Below are positions 6,978 to 12,951 of a stretch of 12,951 bases of DNA, piece after piece. The notes beneath the pieces are model-generated. The model saw only the letters and a list, made by a program, of their open reading frames with translations. It had not been told where the DNA came from and searched no databases. This DNA is from Hyphomicrobiales bacterium (GTDB taxonomy: Bacteria > Pseudomonadota > Alphaproteobacteria > Rhizobiales > Aestuariivirgaceae), in contig JAIBJH010000049.1 in the NCBI GenBank assembly GCA_020029455.1, forward strand, positions 1 through 12,951, written 5' to 3'. Each line of letters begins with the position of its first letter. The first letter of the stretch is position 1. The position numbers and the translations under genes are program-made.

Positions 6978-7730
6978 ATGCCTAAGCGCGTTTCATTCCA
7001 GCTTTATTCCGCCCGCAAATTCGGGGCGTGGGAGCCGATCATCGAACATCTCGCCAAGTGCGGATACTCGGAAGTGGAAGGCTTTGGCGGCATCTATGAC
7101 GAACCGGAGAAGCTCCGTGAACTTCTCGACAAGAACGGTCTTTCCATGCCGACTGGCCATTTCTTTCCCCTCGACATGTTCGAGAAGGAGAAGAAGCGTG
7201 TGTTGAAGGTTGCCAGGGCGCTAAATATGCGCTCGCTCTACTGCCCCTTCATTGCGCCGGACCAGCGCCCCAAGACCGGCACGGGCTGGAAAGCCTGGGG
7301 TAAGCGCCTCGGCGAAGTCGGCAAATGGATGCGTGACGAGGGTTATGGCTTCGGCTGGCACAACCACGACTTCGAATTCATTAAGCTCAAGGACGGCTCG
7401 ACGCCACACGAACGCATTTTCGAAGGCGGGCCCATGCTCGACTGGGAATGCGACATCGCCTGGGTGGCCTTCGCCAAGCAGAATCCGGTGAAATGGATCA
7501 AGGCCTATGGCGACCGCATCACCTCGGTTCACATCAAGGACAACGCGCCTAAGGGTGAAAACCTGGACCAGCACGGCCAGACCGATGTGGGCTCCGGCAC
7601 CATCGACTGGAAGCCGGTTTTCGCCAACCTCAAGAACACGCGCTGCATGAACTACATCGTTGAGCACGATGATCCGAAGGATTTCAAGTCCTTTGCCAAG
7701 CGCTCGTTTGATTTCATTTCGAAGCAATAG
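6978..7730 (+). CDS. Sugar phosphate isomerase/epimerase-like TIM-barrel enzyme
   Basis: This 250-residue protein belongs to the xylose-isomerase-like/AP-endonuclease-2 TIM-barrel fold, which uses a divalent metal to enolise or isomerise sugars and inositols. Likely metal and catalytic positions are visible: His128-Asn-His130 with Glu133 (WHNHDFEF), Asp159 (WECDIAW), His185 (SVHIKD) and Glu229 (YIVEHDD). There is no signal peptide, so it is cytoplasmic. GAGGAG (6965-6970) lies seven bases before the ATG, and 45 bp separate it from the ATPase gene. The Gfo/Idh dehydrogenase follows after 11 bp. That pairing, inside a sugar-uptake operon, suggests it acts on an oxidised (keto) form of the imported sugar by epimerisation or beta-elimination, as for related enzymes in levoglucosan and 3-keto-glycoside pathways. 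The exact reaction cannot be read from sequence; inositol- or ketohexose-epimerase activity is also possible. Confidence 0.88.
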   Translation: MPKRVSFQLYSARKFGAWEPIIEHLAKCGYSEVEGFGGIYDEPEKLRELLDKNGLSMPTGHFFPLDMFEKEKKRVLKVARALNMRSLYCPFIAPDQRPKTGTGWKAWGKRLGEVGKWMRDEGYGFGWHNHDFEFIKLKDGSTPHERIFEGGPMLDWECDIAWVAFAKQNPVKWIKAYGDRITSVHIKDNAPKGENLDQHGQTDVGSGTIDWKPVFANLKNTRCMNYIVEHDDPKDFKSFAKRSFDFISKQ

Positions 7731-7741
7731 GGATAAAGAAT

Positions 7742-8896
7742 ATGAGCAAAGTGTTGGGCGTCGGCATCATCGGATGCGGCAATATCTCGTGGGCCTATCT
7801 GAAACTGGCCCAATTGTTCAAAGGCATTGAAGTGCGCGCCGTCGCCGACGTCAACATGGCGGCGGCGGAAGCGCGCGCCAAGGAGTTCGGCGTCAAGGCG
7901 CAGACCGTGAAGGAGCTGCTGAAGAACAAGGACATCGACATTGTGGTGAACCTCACGGTCCCCAATGTGCATTTCCAGGTCTCAAAGCAGATCCTGGAAG
8001 CAGGAAAGCACGTCTACACCGAAAAGCCGATGACGTTGTCCTACAAGGATGCTGTGAAACTGCAGAAGCTCGCCAAGAAAAAGAAGCTCCACGTGGCGGC
8101 AGCTCCGGACACCTTCCTTGGCGGATCGCATCAGTTGGCGCGCAAGGCCATTGACGAAGGCAAGATCGGCAAGGTTGTCTCCGGCACATGCCATTTCATG
8201 GGGCCGGGCATGGAGATGTGGCATCCGAACCCGGATTTCTTCTTCAAGCCCGGTGGCGGCCCCATCCTTGACATGGGACCCTATTACATCACCAACCTTG
8301 TGAACCTCTTGGGACCTGTAAAGCGCGTGGCGGCGCTGGCGGGCACAGGCCGGAAAGAGCGCGTGATCAACAGCCAGCCCGGCAATCCGAGGAACGGCGA
8401 AAAGATCAAGGTGACAACGCCAACGACCTATCATGCGCTGCTGGAATTTGCGCAGGGCGCCACCATCACGCTGTCACTGTCCTGGGATGTATGGGCGCAT
8501 AAGCATCAGAACATGGAGCTCTACGGCCAGTCCGGCGCCATGTTCGTGCCCGACCCCAACTTCTTCGCAGGCGATGTTCTGGTGGCGGGCAGCGACCAGA
8601 AGCCCGAAGTCCTTGCGCCAACGGACCATCCCTTCAACAAGCTGAATTGGGGACCCGGCAACAGCCAAACGGATGTGCTCTGGGCCAACTACCGCGCGGC
8701 GGGCCTTGCCGACATGGCGGCGGGCATCATGGGGAGGAAGGACATCCGTTGCGACATTTCCCGCGCCGCCCATGTGGTCGATGTCATGACGGCTGTCATG
8801 GAGGCGGGCAAGAAGCGCAAGTTCATCGAAATCAAGTCGACTTGCACGCGACCCAAGCCCTTGGGGCCTGAAGAAGCGCGCAGCCTGATGAAATAG
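7742..8896 (+). CDS. Gfo/Idh/MocA-family NAD(P)-dependent sugar dehydrogenase
   Basis: This 384-residue cytoplasmic oxidoreductase has an N-terminal Rossmann fold with GIIGCGNIS (8-16), the catalytic-lysine motif EKP (94-96), and a C-terminal alpha/beta substrate domain with GGGPILDMGPYY (171-182). In myo-inositol dehydrogenase the catalytic set is Lys-Asp-His. Here Lys95 and Asp177 are present, but the His position, four residues after Asp, is Tyr181, as in glucose-fructose oxidoreductase, where a Tyr is used. It has a conventional length and an AGGGA (7729-7733) eight bases before the ATG. It directly follows the TIM-barrel gene and probably shares its pathway, oxidising or reducing a hydroxyl of the imported sugar or glycoside. 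Position (C1, C2, C3) and cofactor are not determined. The C-terminus has a basic tail of about 25 residues after the core. Confidence 0.92.
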   Translation: MSKVLGVGIIGCGNISWAYLKLAQLFKGIEVRAVADVNMAAAEARAKEFGVKAQTVKELLKNKDIDIVVNLTVPNVHFQVSKQILEAGKHVYTEKPMTLSYKDAVKLQKLAKKKKLHVAAAPDTFLGGSHQLARKAIDEGKIGKVVSGTCHFMGPGMEMWHPNPDFFFKPGGGPILDMGPYYITNLVNLLGPVKRVAALAGTGRKERVINSQPGNPRNGEKIKVTTPTTYHALLEFAQGATITLSLSWDVWAHKHQNMELYGQSGAMFVPDPNFFAGDVLVAGSDQKPEVLAPTDHPFNKLNWGPGNSQTDVLWANYRAAGLADMAAGIMGRKDIRCDISRAAHVVDVMTAVMEAGKKRKFIEIKSTCTRPKPLGPEEARSLMK

Positions 8897-8906
8897 TTTT
8901 GTTTTC

Positions 8907-9023
8907 CCTCCCCCTTGTGGGGAGGGATTGAGGGTGGGGGTTGCTCTGAATTCGGACTGTCTGCTTGCAAGCAACTTGAAGCACCATCAGACCCCCACCC
9001 CAGCCCTCCCCACAAGGGGGAGG
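8907..9023. repeat. Long C/G-rich inverted repeat element between the dehydrogenase and aldo/keto reductase genes
   Basis: The arms at 8907-8940 and 8992-9023 are reverse complements except for a few bases around the GATTGA part of the left arm (two extra bases on the left). Each arm also contains a smaller self-pairing core (CCTCCCC...GGGGAGG). The 51-base spacer holds a perfect 12-base palindrome, TGCTTGCAAGCA (8962-8973). No transposase is present. Repeats of this CCCTCCCC...GGGGAGGG style are common between genes in Rhizobiales, so it is probably one copy of a dispersed MITE-like or BIME-like family. As RNA it could fold into a strong hairpin that limits read-through or protects the operon's 3' end. 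Confidence 0.85.
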
Positions 9024-9037
9024 AAGAGGGATTGAAA

Positions 9038-9991
9038 ATGCTCTACAACCGTTGTGGCCGCTCGGGACTTCTCCTGCCCGCCATTTCCTTGGGGCTCTGG
9101 CACAGCTTCGGCGATGCCAATGACCTTAAGGAGAAGCGCAAACTGCTGCGCCGCGCCTTCGAGCTAGGCATCACCCATTTCGATCTTGCCAACAATTATG
9201 GCCCGCCTCCCGGCGGCGCTGAAACTGCTCTCGGCAAGATTTTGAAACTGGATTTCAAGGCAAGGCGCGACGAACTGATAATCTCCACCAAGGCCGGATT
9301 TGAAATGTGGGAAGGGCCCTATGGCGAATGGGGCAGCCGCAAATATCTGATCGCCTCGCTGGACCAGAGCTTGAAGCGGATGGCCATCCCTTACGTCGAC
9401 ATTTTCTATTCGCACCGCTTCGATCCCGATACGCCGCTGGAAGAAACCATGGGAGCGCTGGATTTCGCCGTGCGTTCGGGCCGGGCGCTTTATGCCGGCA
9501 TTTCCAACTATCCGGCGGAAGCCACCCGCCGTGCCGCCCAAATTCTGCGCAGCCTCGGCACACCATGCCTGATCCACCAACCGCGCTACAACATGCTGCA
9601 GCGTGAGCCGGAACGGGAGGGCGTGTTTGATGCCATCGCCCATGAAGGCATGGGTGCCATTGTCTTTTCGCCACTGGCGCAGGGATTGCTCACAGACAAA
9701 TATCTGAAGGGCATTCCCAAGGGCAGCCGCGCCACCAGGAGCCACTTCCTGACGCCGGACAAGGTCAGCCCTGCAGCCGTTCAGATGGCAACACGTCTCA
9801 ATGGCATTGCAATGAAGCGGGGACAGACTCTGGCACAGATGGCATTGGCTTGGGTGCTGCGCCTGCCAGCAGTGACGTCCGCGCTGATGGGAGCAAGCAA
9901 GGTGGCGCAGATCGAAGAGGCCGTAGCAGCTTTGAAGTCCGAGCCGCTCTCTGCGGAAGAACTTTCTGAGGTCGAGAAAATTCTAGCCTAA
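9038..9991 (+). CDS. Aldo/keto reductase, YghZ/AKR14-like
   Basis: This 317-residue cytoplasmic NADPH-type aldo/keto reductase is a complete (alpha/beta)8 barrel. The catalytic tetrad is visible: Asp49 and Tyr54 (FDLANNYG), Lys85 (ISTKAG) and His126 (YSHRFD). PLAQGLLTDKYLKG and the cofactor-end GASK motif are also present. The wording is close to E. coli YghZ (glyceraldehyde-3-phosphate/methylglyoxal reductase), which is slightly longer. The ATG at 9038 is chosen because AGAGGG (9025-9030) lies seven bases upstream; an open extension back to 8915 runs through the inverted repeat and is not protein-like. It follows the sugar operon after a 141-bp gap holding the repeat, so it may be read with it or separately. 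It could reduce a keto- or aldehyde-sugar intermediate or detoxify reactive carbonyls. Its stop overlaps that of the convergent VOC gene by four bases. Confidence 0.92.
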   Translation: MLYNRCGRSGLLLPAISLGLWHSFGDANDLKEKRKLLRRAFELGITHFDLANNYGPPPGGAETALGKILKLDFKARRDELIISTKAGFEMWEGPYGEWGSRKYLIASLDQSLKRMAIPYVDIFYSHRFDPDTPLEETMGALDFAVRSGRALYAGISNYPAEATRRAAQILRSLGTPCLIHQPRYNMLQREPEREGVFDAIAHEGMGAIVFSPLAQGLLTDKYLKGIPKGSRATRSHFLTPDKVSPAAVQMATRLNGIAMKRGQTLAQMALAWVLRLPAVTSALMGASKVAQIEEAVAALKSEPLSAEELSEVEKILA

Positions 9992-10416
9992 GTCAATCGA
10001 GCGATTGCCTTTTCCTGAAGATTTCCAGGCAGCATCTGCATGAACTCGATGCGGTTGCCGTCAGGGTCACGCACCCAGCACTGCAAATTACCGTCAAGCC
10101 CAAGCTTCTTGGGTCGCCAGATCGGAATGCCTTCCGCCTCCAGATGCGCGATCATTGTGTCGATGTCCGGCACCTGCAGGCAGATGTGATTGACCGCAAC
10201 GGCATCTTCCGCTGGGCCCTCGCTGCCTTTGCCATTGGGGAAGAGCTCCACGAACTGCGTATCGGTAATCCGCAAGTACACCAACAACTGCCCATTATCG
10301 AGGGTGAGCCGCAGCATCTCCTGGAATCCGAGTTTCTCCCGGTAGAACTCAAGTGTGCGGTCAAGATCTGCAACTTTCAGCGCCCAATGGGCAATGGAAG
10401 AAATATTATGCGCCAT
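9988..10416 (-). CDS. VOC-superfamily (glyoxalase/dioxygenase-fold) protein
   Basis: This 142-residue protein is a single-chain VOC protein with two beta-alpha-beta-beta-beta modules. Four potential metal ligands lie in the classic order: His10 (AHWALKV), Glu57 (VELFP), His77 (VNHICLQV) and Glu124 (RIEFMQ), the glyoxalase-I-type H/E/H/E pattern. The DPDGNRIEF motif near the end is typical of the family. The start is taken at 10416, two bases after the ThuA-like stop, with GGAG six bases upstream; the longer open frame would overlap ThuA. It may be a lactoylglutathione-lyase-like isomerase or an epimerase, and the family is too broad for more. It is probably cotranscribed with the ThuA-like gene and pyruvate kinase, whose products are linked to sugar breakdown and methylglyoxal. 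Its stop (TAG) overlaps the stop of the aldo/keto reductase. Confidence 0.88.
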   Translation of the reverse strand: MAHNISSIAHWALKVADLDRTLEFYREKLGFQEMLRLTLDNGQLLVYLRITDTQFVELFPNGKGSEGPAEDAVAVNHICLQVPDIDTMIAHLEAEGIPIWRPKKLGLDGNLQCWVRDPDGNRIEFMQMLPGNLQEKAIARLT

Positions 10417-10418
10417 GT

Positions 10419-11063
10419 CTAGCTCCGTGCCGCCCAGTTGATGCCGCGCCGGAGCATCGTTGCCATTTCCGGCACCTGGAATTCCGATGCAACATGGCCC
10501 AGCGATGAATAGAACACCCGGCCCTTGCCGTGTTTGCGTTTCCACACCACCGGCATGGTCACGCCGTTGATCCAGTAGGCATGCTCGCCACCGAAGGTGG
10601 TTGTCGCCAGCACTTCGTTCGATGGATCGACATGCATGTAGTACTGCTCGGAACGGTAGGGAAAGCGGCTGACGCCCTTGGTGATGGGATCATCGCCTTT
10701 CACGATGTCTACATGATAGTCGATAATGTTGCCGGGGTGCGCCACCCACTGCCCTCCCACCATGAACTGGTAATCCACGCAGTCGCGGAAAGCATCACCC
10801 ATGCCGCCATGATGCCCGCCCAACCCCGTGCCTGCCTCAATGGTTTTGCAAAGGTTGGCCGCTTCATCCTTTTCGATTTTGGACATGGTGTAGATCGGCA
10901 CAATAAGATCGAAGCGCGAAAGATCGGGATCGGCAAAAGCCTTGGTCTCCGTGGCGACCGTGACCTCGAAGCCGTCATCCGTCAGCCAGCTCTTGTAGAT
11001 CTCGGCGCATTTGCCGGGCTCGTGGCCGTCCCAACCACCCCACACGATCAGGGCCTTTCTCAT
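10419..11063 (-). CDS. ThuA-like domain protein (class I amidotransferase-like fold)
   Basis: This 214-residue protein is a stand-alone ThuA-like domain, the family named for trehalose utilisation in rhizobia. Characteristic motifs are VWGGWDGHEPG (7-17), GGHHGGMGD (82-90), YRSEQYYMHVDP (136-147) and VWKRKHGKGRVFYSSLGH (173-190). The His-rich motif replaces the nucleophilic-Cys elbow of true amidotransferases, so glutamine hydrolysis is unlikely. In the thuEFGKAB operon ThuA works with the Gfo/Idh enzyme ThuB on 3-keto-disaccharides. Here the Gfo/Idh gene is nearby but on the opposite strand. The start is one base after the pyruvate kinase stop (TGAAATG), with AAGG eight bases upstream, implying translational coupling. 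There is no signal peptide. The exact reaction is not known with certainty. Confidence 0.9.
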   Translation of the reverse strand: MRKALIVWGGWDGHEPGKCAEIYKSWLTDDGFEVTVATETKAFADPDLSRFDLIVPIYTMSKIEKDEAANLCKTIEAGTGLGGHHGGMGDAFRDCVDYQFMVGGQWVAHPGNIIDYHVDIVKGDDPITKGVSRFPYRSEQYYMHVDPSNEVLATTTFGGEHAYWINGVTMPVVWKRKHGKGRVFYSSLGHVASEFQVPEMATMLRRGINWAARS

Positions 11064-11064
11064 T

Positions 11065-12498
11065 TCAAATGCCTTTTCCGTCGCGTCCGATGGTGGCGAT
11101 GCGTAGCATGTTGCTGGTACCGGGGGTTCCGATGGGAACGCCCGCAGTGATCAGGATGCGGTCGCCAGGCTTGGTGAAGCCCTCGCGCGTGGTGACCTCG
11201 CCGGCATTGCTGAACATCTCGTCGATCGACTGGGCATCAGGCACCAGCACGCAATGGGTGCCCCAGACCAGGGCGAGCTTTCGCGCCGTATGTGCAATGG
11301 GCGTAAGCGCCAGGATCGGCACGTTTGGGCGCTCTCGGGCCACGCGCAGCCCCGTCGAGCCGGTTCCTGTGTAGCAGACAATTGCCGGAAGCTTGAGGGT
11401 TTCGGCGATGGTGCGGGCCGCGGCGGAAATGGCGTCCGCCGCCGTTGCCTCCGGCACACTGCGCTGGGCATGGATAATGTTCCCATAGAGGCTGTCTTTT
11501 TCAACTTCCTGGGCCACCCGGTCCATGGTCTGCACGGCCTTCTCCGGCCACTTCCCGGAGGCGCTTTCGGCCGAAAGCATCACAGCATCGGCGCCTTCAT
11601 AAACTGCTGTCGCCACGTCCGACACTTCGGCGCGCGTGGGCACCGGTTCCGTCACCATGCTTTCCAGCATTTGCGTTGCCACCACCACCGGCCGGCCATA
11701 GCGCCGCGCCGCACGGGTAATCTGTTTCTGCAGGGAAGGCACGGCTTCAATCGGCAATTCCACGCCAAGATCGCCGCGCGCCACCATGATGCCATCGGCC
11801 TGCTTCAGAATGTCATCCAGAACAGTGAGCGCCGATGGCTTCTCGATCTTGGCCATGACGGATGCGCGGCCCGCCACAAGCTTCTTGGCCTCCGCCACAT
11901 CTTCCGCCCGCTGCACGAAAGAGAGTGCAATCCAATCGACGCCAACCGTTGCCGCAGCTTCAAGATCGGCGCGATCCTTCTCGGTGAGGGCGGGAATGGG
12001 AATGACCGTGTCCGGCAGGTTGACGCCCTTGCGGTCGGACAATTCACCGCCATAGATCACTTTTGATACGATCTTGTCCTTGCCCGCCTCGGTGATCTCA
12101 ACACGTAAACGGCCGTCATTCAGGAGGAGGCTGTCACCCACTTTCGCAGCGGCAAAAATTTCCGGATGGGGAAGATTGATGCGGCTGACATCTCCCGGTG
12201 TTTGATCCGCGTCGAAGATGAAGGTATCGCCCGCCGCGATGCGGACGTCCTTGGTGGCAAATGTGCCGATGCGAATCTTTGGCCCCTGCAGATCGGCGAG
12301 GATTCCGATGGGCCGGCCCATCTTCGCTTCAACTTGGCGGATATGGCCGTAGAAGGTCTTAAGCAGCTCATGGTTCGTATGGCTCATGTTGATGCGGAAC
12401 ACATCAACGCCTGCCACGAATAGCTTTTCAATCATCTCAGGGGTGGAAGACGCCGGGCCGAGCGTGGCCAGGATTTTGACTTTGCGATTGCGGTGCAC
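11065..12498 (-). CDS. pyk: Pyruvate kinase
   Basis: Pyruvate kinase transfers phosphate from phosphoenolpyruvate to ADP, giving pyruvate and ATP, the last step of glycolysis. The 477-residue protein is complete. It has the N-terminal RKVKILATLGPASS (5-18), FRINMSH (34-40), the active-site signature MAKIEKPSAL (215-224) with Lys217 and metal-binding Glu219 and Asp243 (RGDLGVELP), then TQMLESM and a full C-terminal regulatory domain. The start is uncertain. A GTG at 12498 gives the family-typical N-terminus and leaves 17 bp after the DUF1036 stop, but has no clear Shine-Dalgarno. A TTG at 12561 has AGGAAGG just upstream but adds 21 unconserved residues and overlaps DUF1036 by 46 bp. The GTG is preferred. 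The ThuA-like gene follows after one base, coupling the two. Confidence 0.95.
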   Translation of the reverse strand: MHRNRKVKILATLGPASSTPEMIEKLFVAGVDVFRINMSHTNHELLKTFYGHIRQVEAKMGRPIGILADLQGPKIRIGTFATKDVRIAAGDTFIFDADQTPGDVSRINLPHPEIFAAAKVGDSLLLNDGRLRVEITEAGKDKIVSKVIYGGELSDRKGVNLPDTVIPIPALTEKDRADLEAAATVGVDWIALSFVQRAEDVAEAKKLVAGRASVMAKIEKPSALTVLDDILKQADGIMVARGDLGVELPIEAVPSLQKQITRAARRYGRPVVVATQMLESMVTEPVPTRAEVSDVATAVYEGADAVMLSAESASGKWPEKAVQTMDRVAQEVEKDSLYGNIIHAQRSVPEATAADAISAAARTIAETLKLPAIVCYTGTGSTGLRVARERPNVPILALTPIAHTARKLALVWGTHCVLVPDAQSIDEMFSNAGEVTTREGFTKPGDRILITAGVPIGTPGTSNMLRIATIGRDGKGI

Positions 12499-12515
12499 GG
12501 TGTTTGGCGGCTTGG

Positions 12516-12944
12516 TTACGGTGCGGGCGTTGTCTTTTCGCCCGAAAGCGAAACGGTCCAATCGCCTTCCTCGCCGGTATCAACCTCGAAGAAGCCCACC
12601 TTCTTATAACCGCGCTCCTCGCACTTTTCGAAACCCTTGATGGTGAAGATCTTCTCGCGGATGCACATCATGGACTTGCCACCCCAACTGCCGCCCTTGT
12701 CATAGTCGATGGCATAGACATAGTAATAGCGGGCAATGAGCGGTGTCTTGAGCAGTGTCAGGCATTTTTGCGGTTCCGCCTTCCACCAGCCTTCCGTGGC
12801 CCAGCCTTCCTGGTTCTTGTAACCAATGGCAACGCCCACCGTGCTTTGCGTGTTATTGCAAAGCTCCAGTTTGGCCTGGGCGGGCACAGACATGCCTGCC
12901 ACCAGTGCCAGCGCGCCCATTAAGCCAGTCAAACTGCGATACAT
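12516..12944 (-). CDS. DUF1036 family exported protein
   Basis: This 142-residue protein has a clear Sec signal peptide (MYRSL, hydrophobic core, AQA at 22-24, cleavage before KLELCNN). The mature part matches the DUF1036 family of uncharacterised alphaproteobacterial proteins: ELCNNT at the start, GWATEGWW, an aromatic YYYVYAIDY segment and GFEKCEERGY. Four cysteines (29, 61, 94, 108) are spaced for two disulphides, suiting a periplasmic location. The function is unknown. DUF1036 genes often sit next to pyruvate kinase in Rhizobiales, as here, and the two are probably cotranscribed. The start is seven bases from the window edge, so its ribosome-binding site and promoter cannot be seen. Confidence 0.9.
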   Translation of the reverse strand: MYRSLTGLMGALALVAGMSVPAQAKLELCNNTQSTVGVAIGYKNQEGWATEGWWKAEPQKCLTLLKTPLIARYYYVYAIDYDKGGSWGGKSMMCIREKIFTIKGFEKCEERGYKKVGFFEVDTGEEGDWTVSLSGEKTTPAP

Positions 12945-12951
12945 GCCATGT

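Noticed and set aside
8915..9037. Upstream extension of the aldo/keto reductase frame
   Set aside because: It translates the inverted repeat into low-complexity Gly/Pro-rich sequence without family similarity.
10417..10545. N-terminal extension of the VOC protein
   Set aside because: It runs through the ThuA-like coding end in another frame; the ATG at 10416 gives a family-length VOC protein with a ribosome-binding site.
12159..12561. Opposite-strand open frames inside pyruvate kinase and other genes
   Set aside because: They lie wholly within strongly supported genes in GC-rich DNA and show no recognisable motifs; they are coding shadows.

Overview
The window is gene-dense, GC-rich bacterial DNA that looks like an alphaproteobacterium of the Rhizobiales (Hyphomicrobiales) type. 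Three things point there: a GtsA/AglE-style sugar importer next to an AglR-like LacI repressor, a DUF1036 gene beside pyruvate kinase, and a dispersed C/G-rich inverted repeat of a kind often seen in that order. The organism is inferred from family resemblance and was not measured. No RNA gene, CRISPR array, transposase or broken gene was recognised.

Layout. (1) 1-1129, plus strand: the tail of an unseen upstream gene, then a MalK-type sugar-importer ATPase that closes that upstream operon. (2) 1142-2149, minus strand: a LacI-family repressor, convergent with the ATPase and divergent from the transporter. (3) 2150-2309: a divergent control region with two near-identical palindromic LacI-type operators. 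(4) 2310-8896, plus strand: the main sugar operon, in the order periplasmic binding protein, stem-loop, long permease, second permease, ATPase, TIM-barrel sugar isomerase/epimerase-like enzyme, Gfo/Idh/MocA dehydrogenase. (5) 8907-9023: a long imperfect inverted repeat, followed by an aldo/keto reductase at 9038-9991. (6) 9988-12944, minus strand: DUF1036 secreted protein, pyruvate kinase, ThuA-like protein and VOC/glyoxalase-like protein, tightly packed, with the last gene overlapping the aldo/keto reductase stop codon.

How it may work together. The repressor probably controls both itself and the transporter. The binding protein, two permeases and second ATPase form one complete ABC importer (CUT1/MalK type). 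The two enzymes cotranscribed with it resemble the enzyme types used in redox-neutral 3-keto-sugar chemistry: oxidation by a Gfo/Idh enzyme, then epimerisation or elimination by a metal-dependent TIM barrel. A ThuA-like protein, whose namesake sits with a Gfo/Idh gene in the rhizobial thu operon for 3-keto-disaccharide catabolism, lies nearby on the other strand with pyruvate kinase. The substrate cannot be read from sequence. A glucose-type monosaccharide, a glycoside or an anhydrosugar are all possible. The pathway idea is inference; the gene families are well supported.
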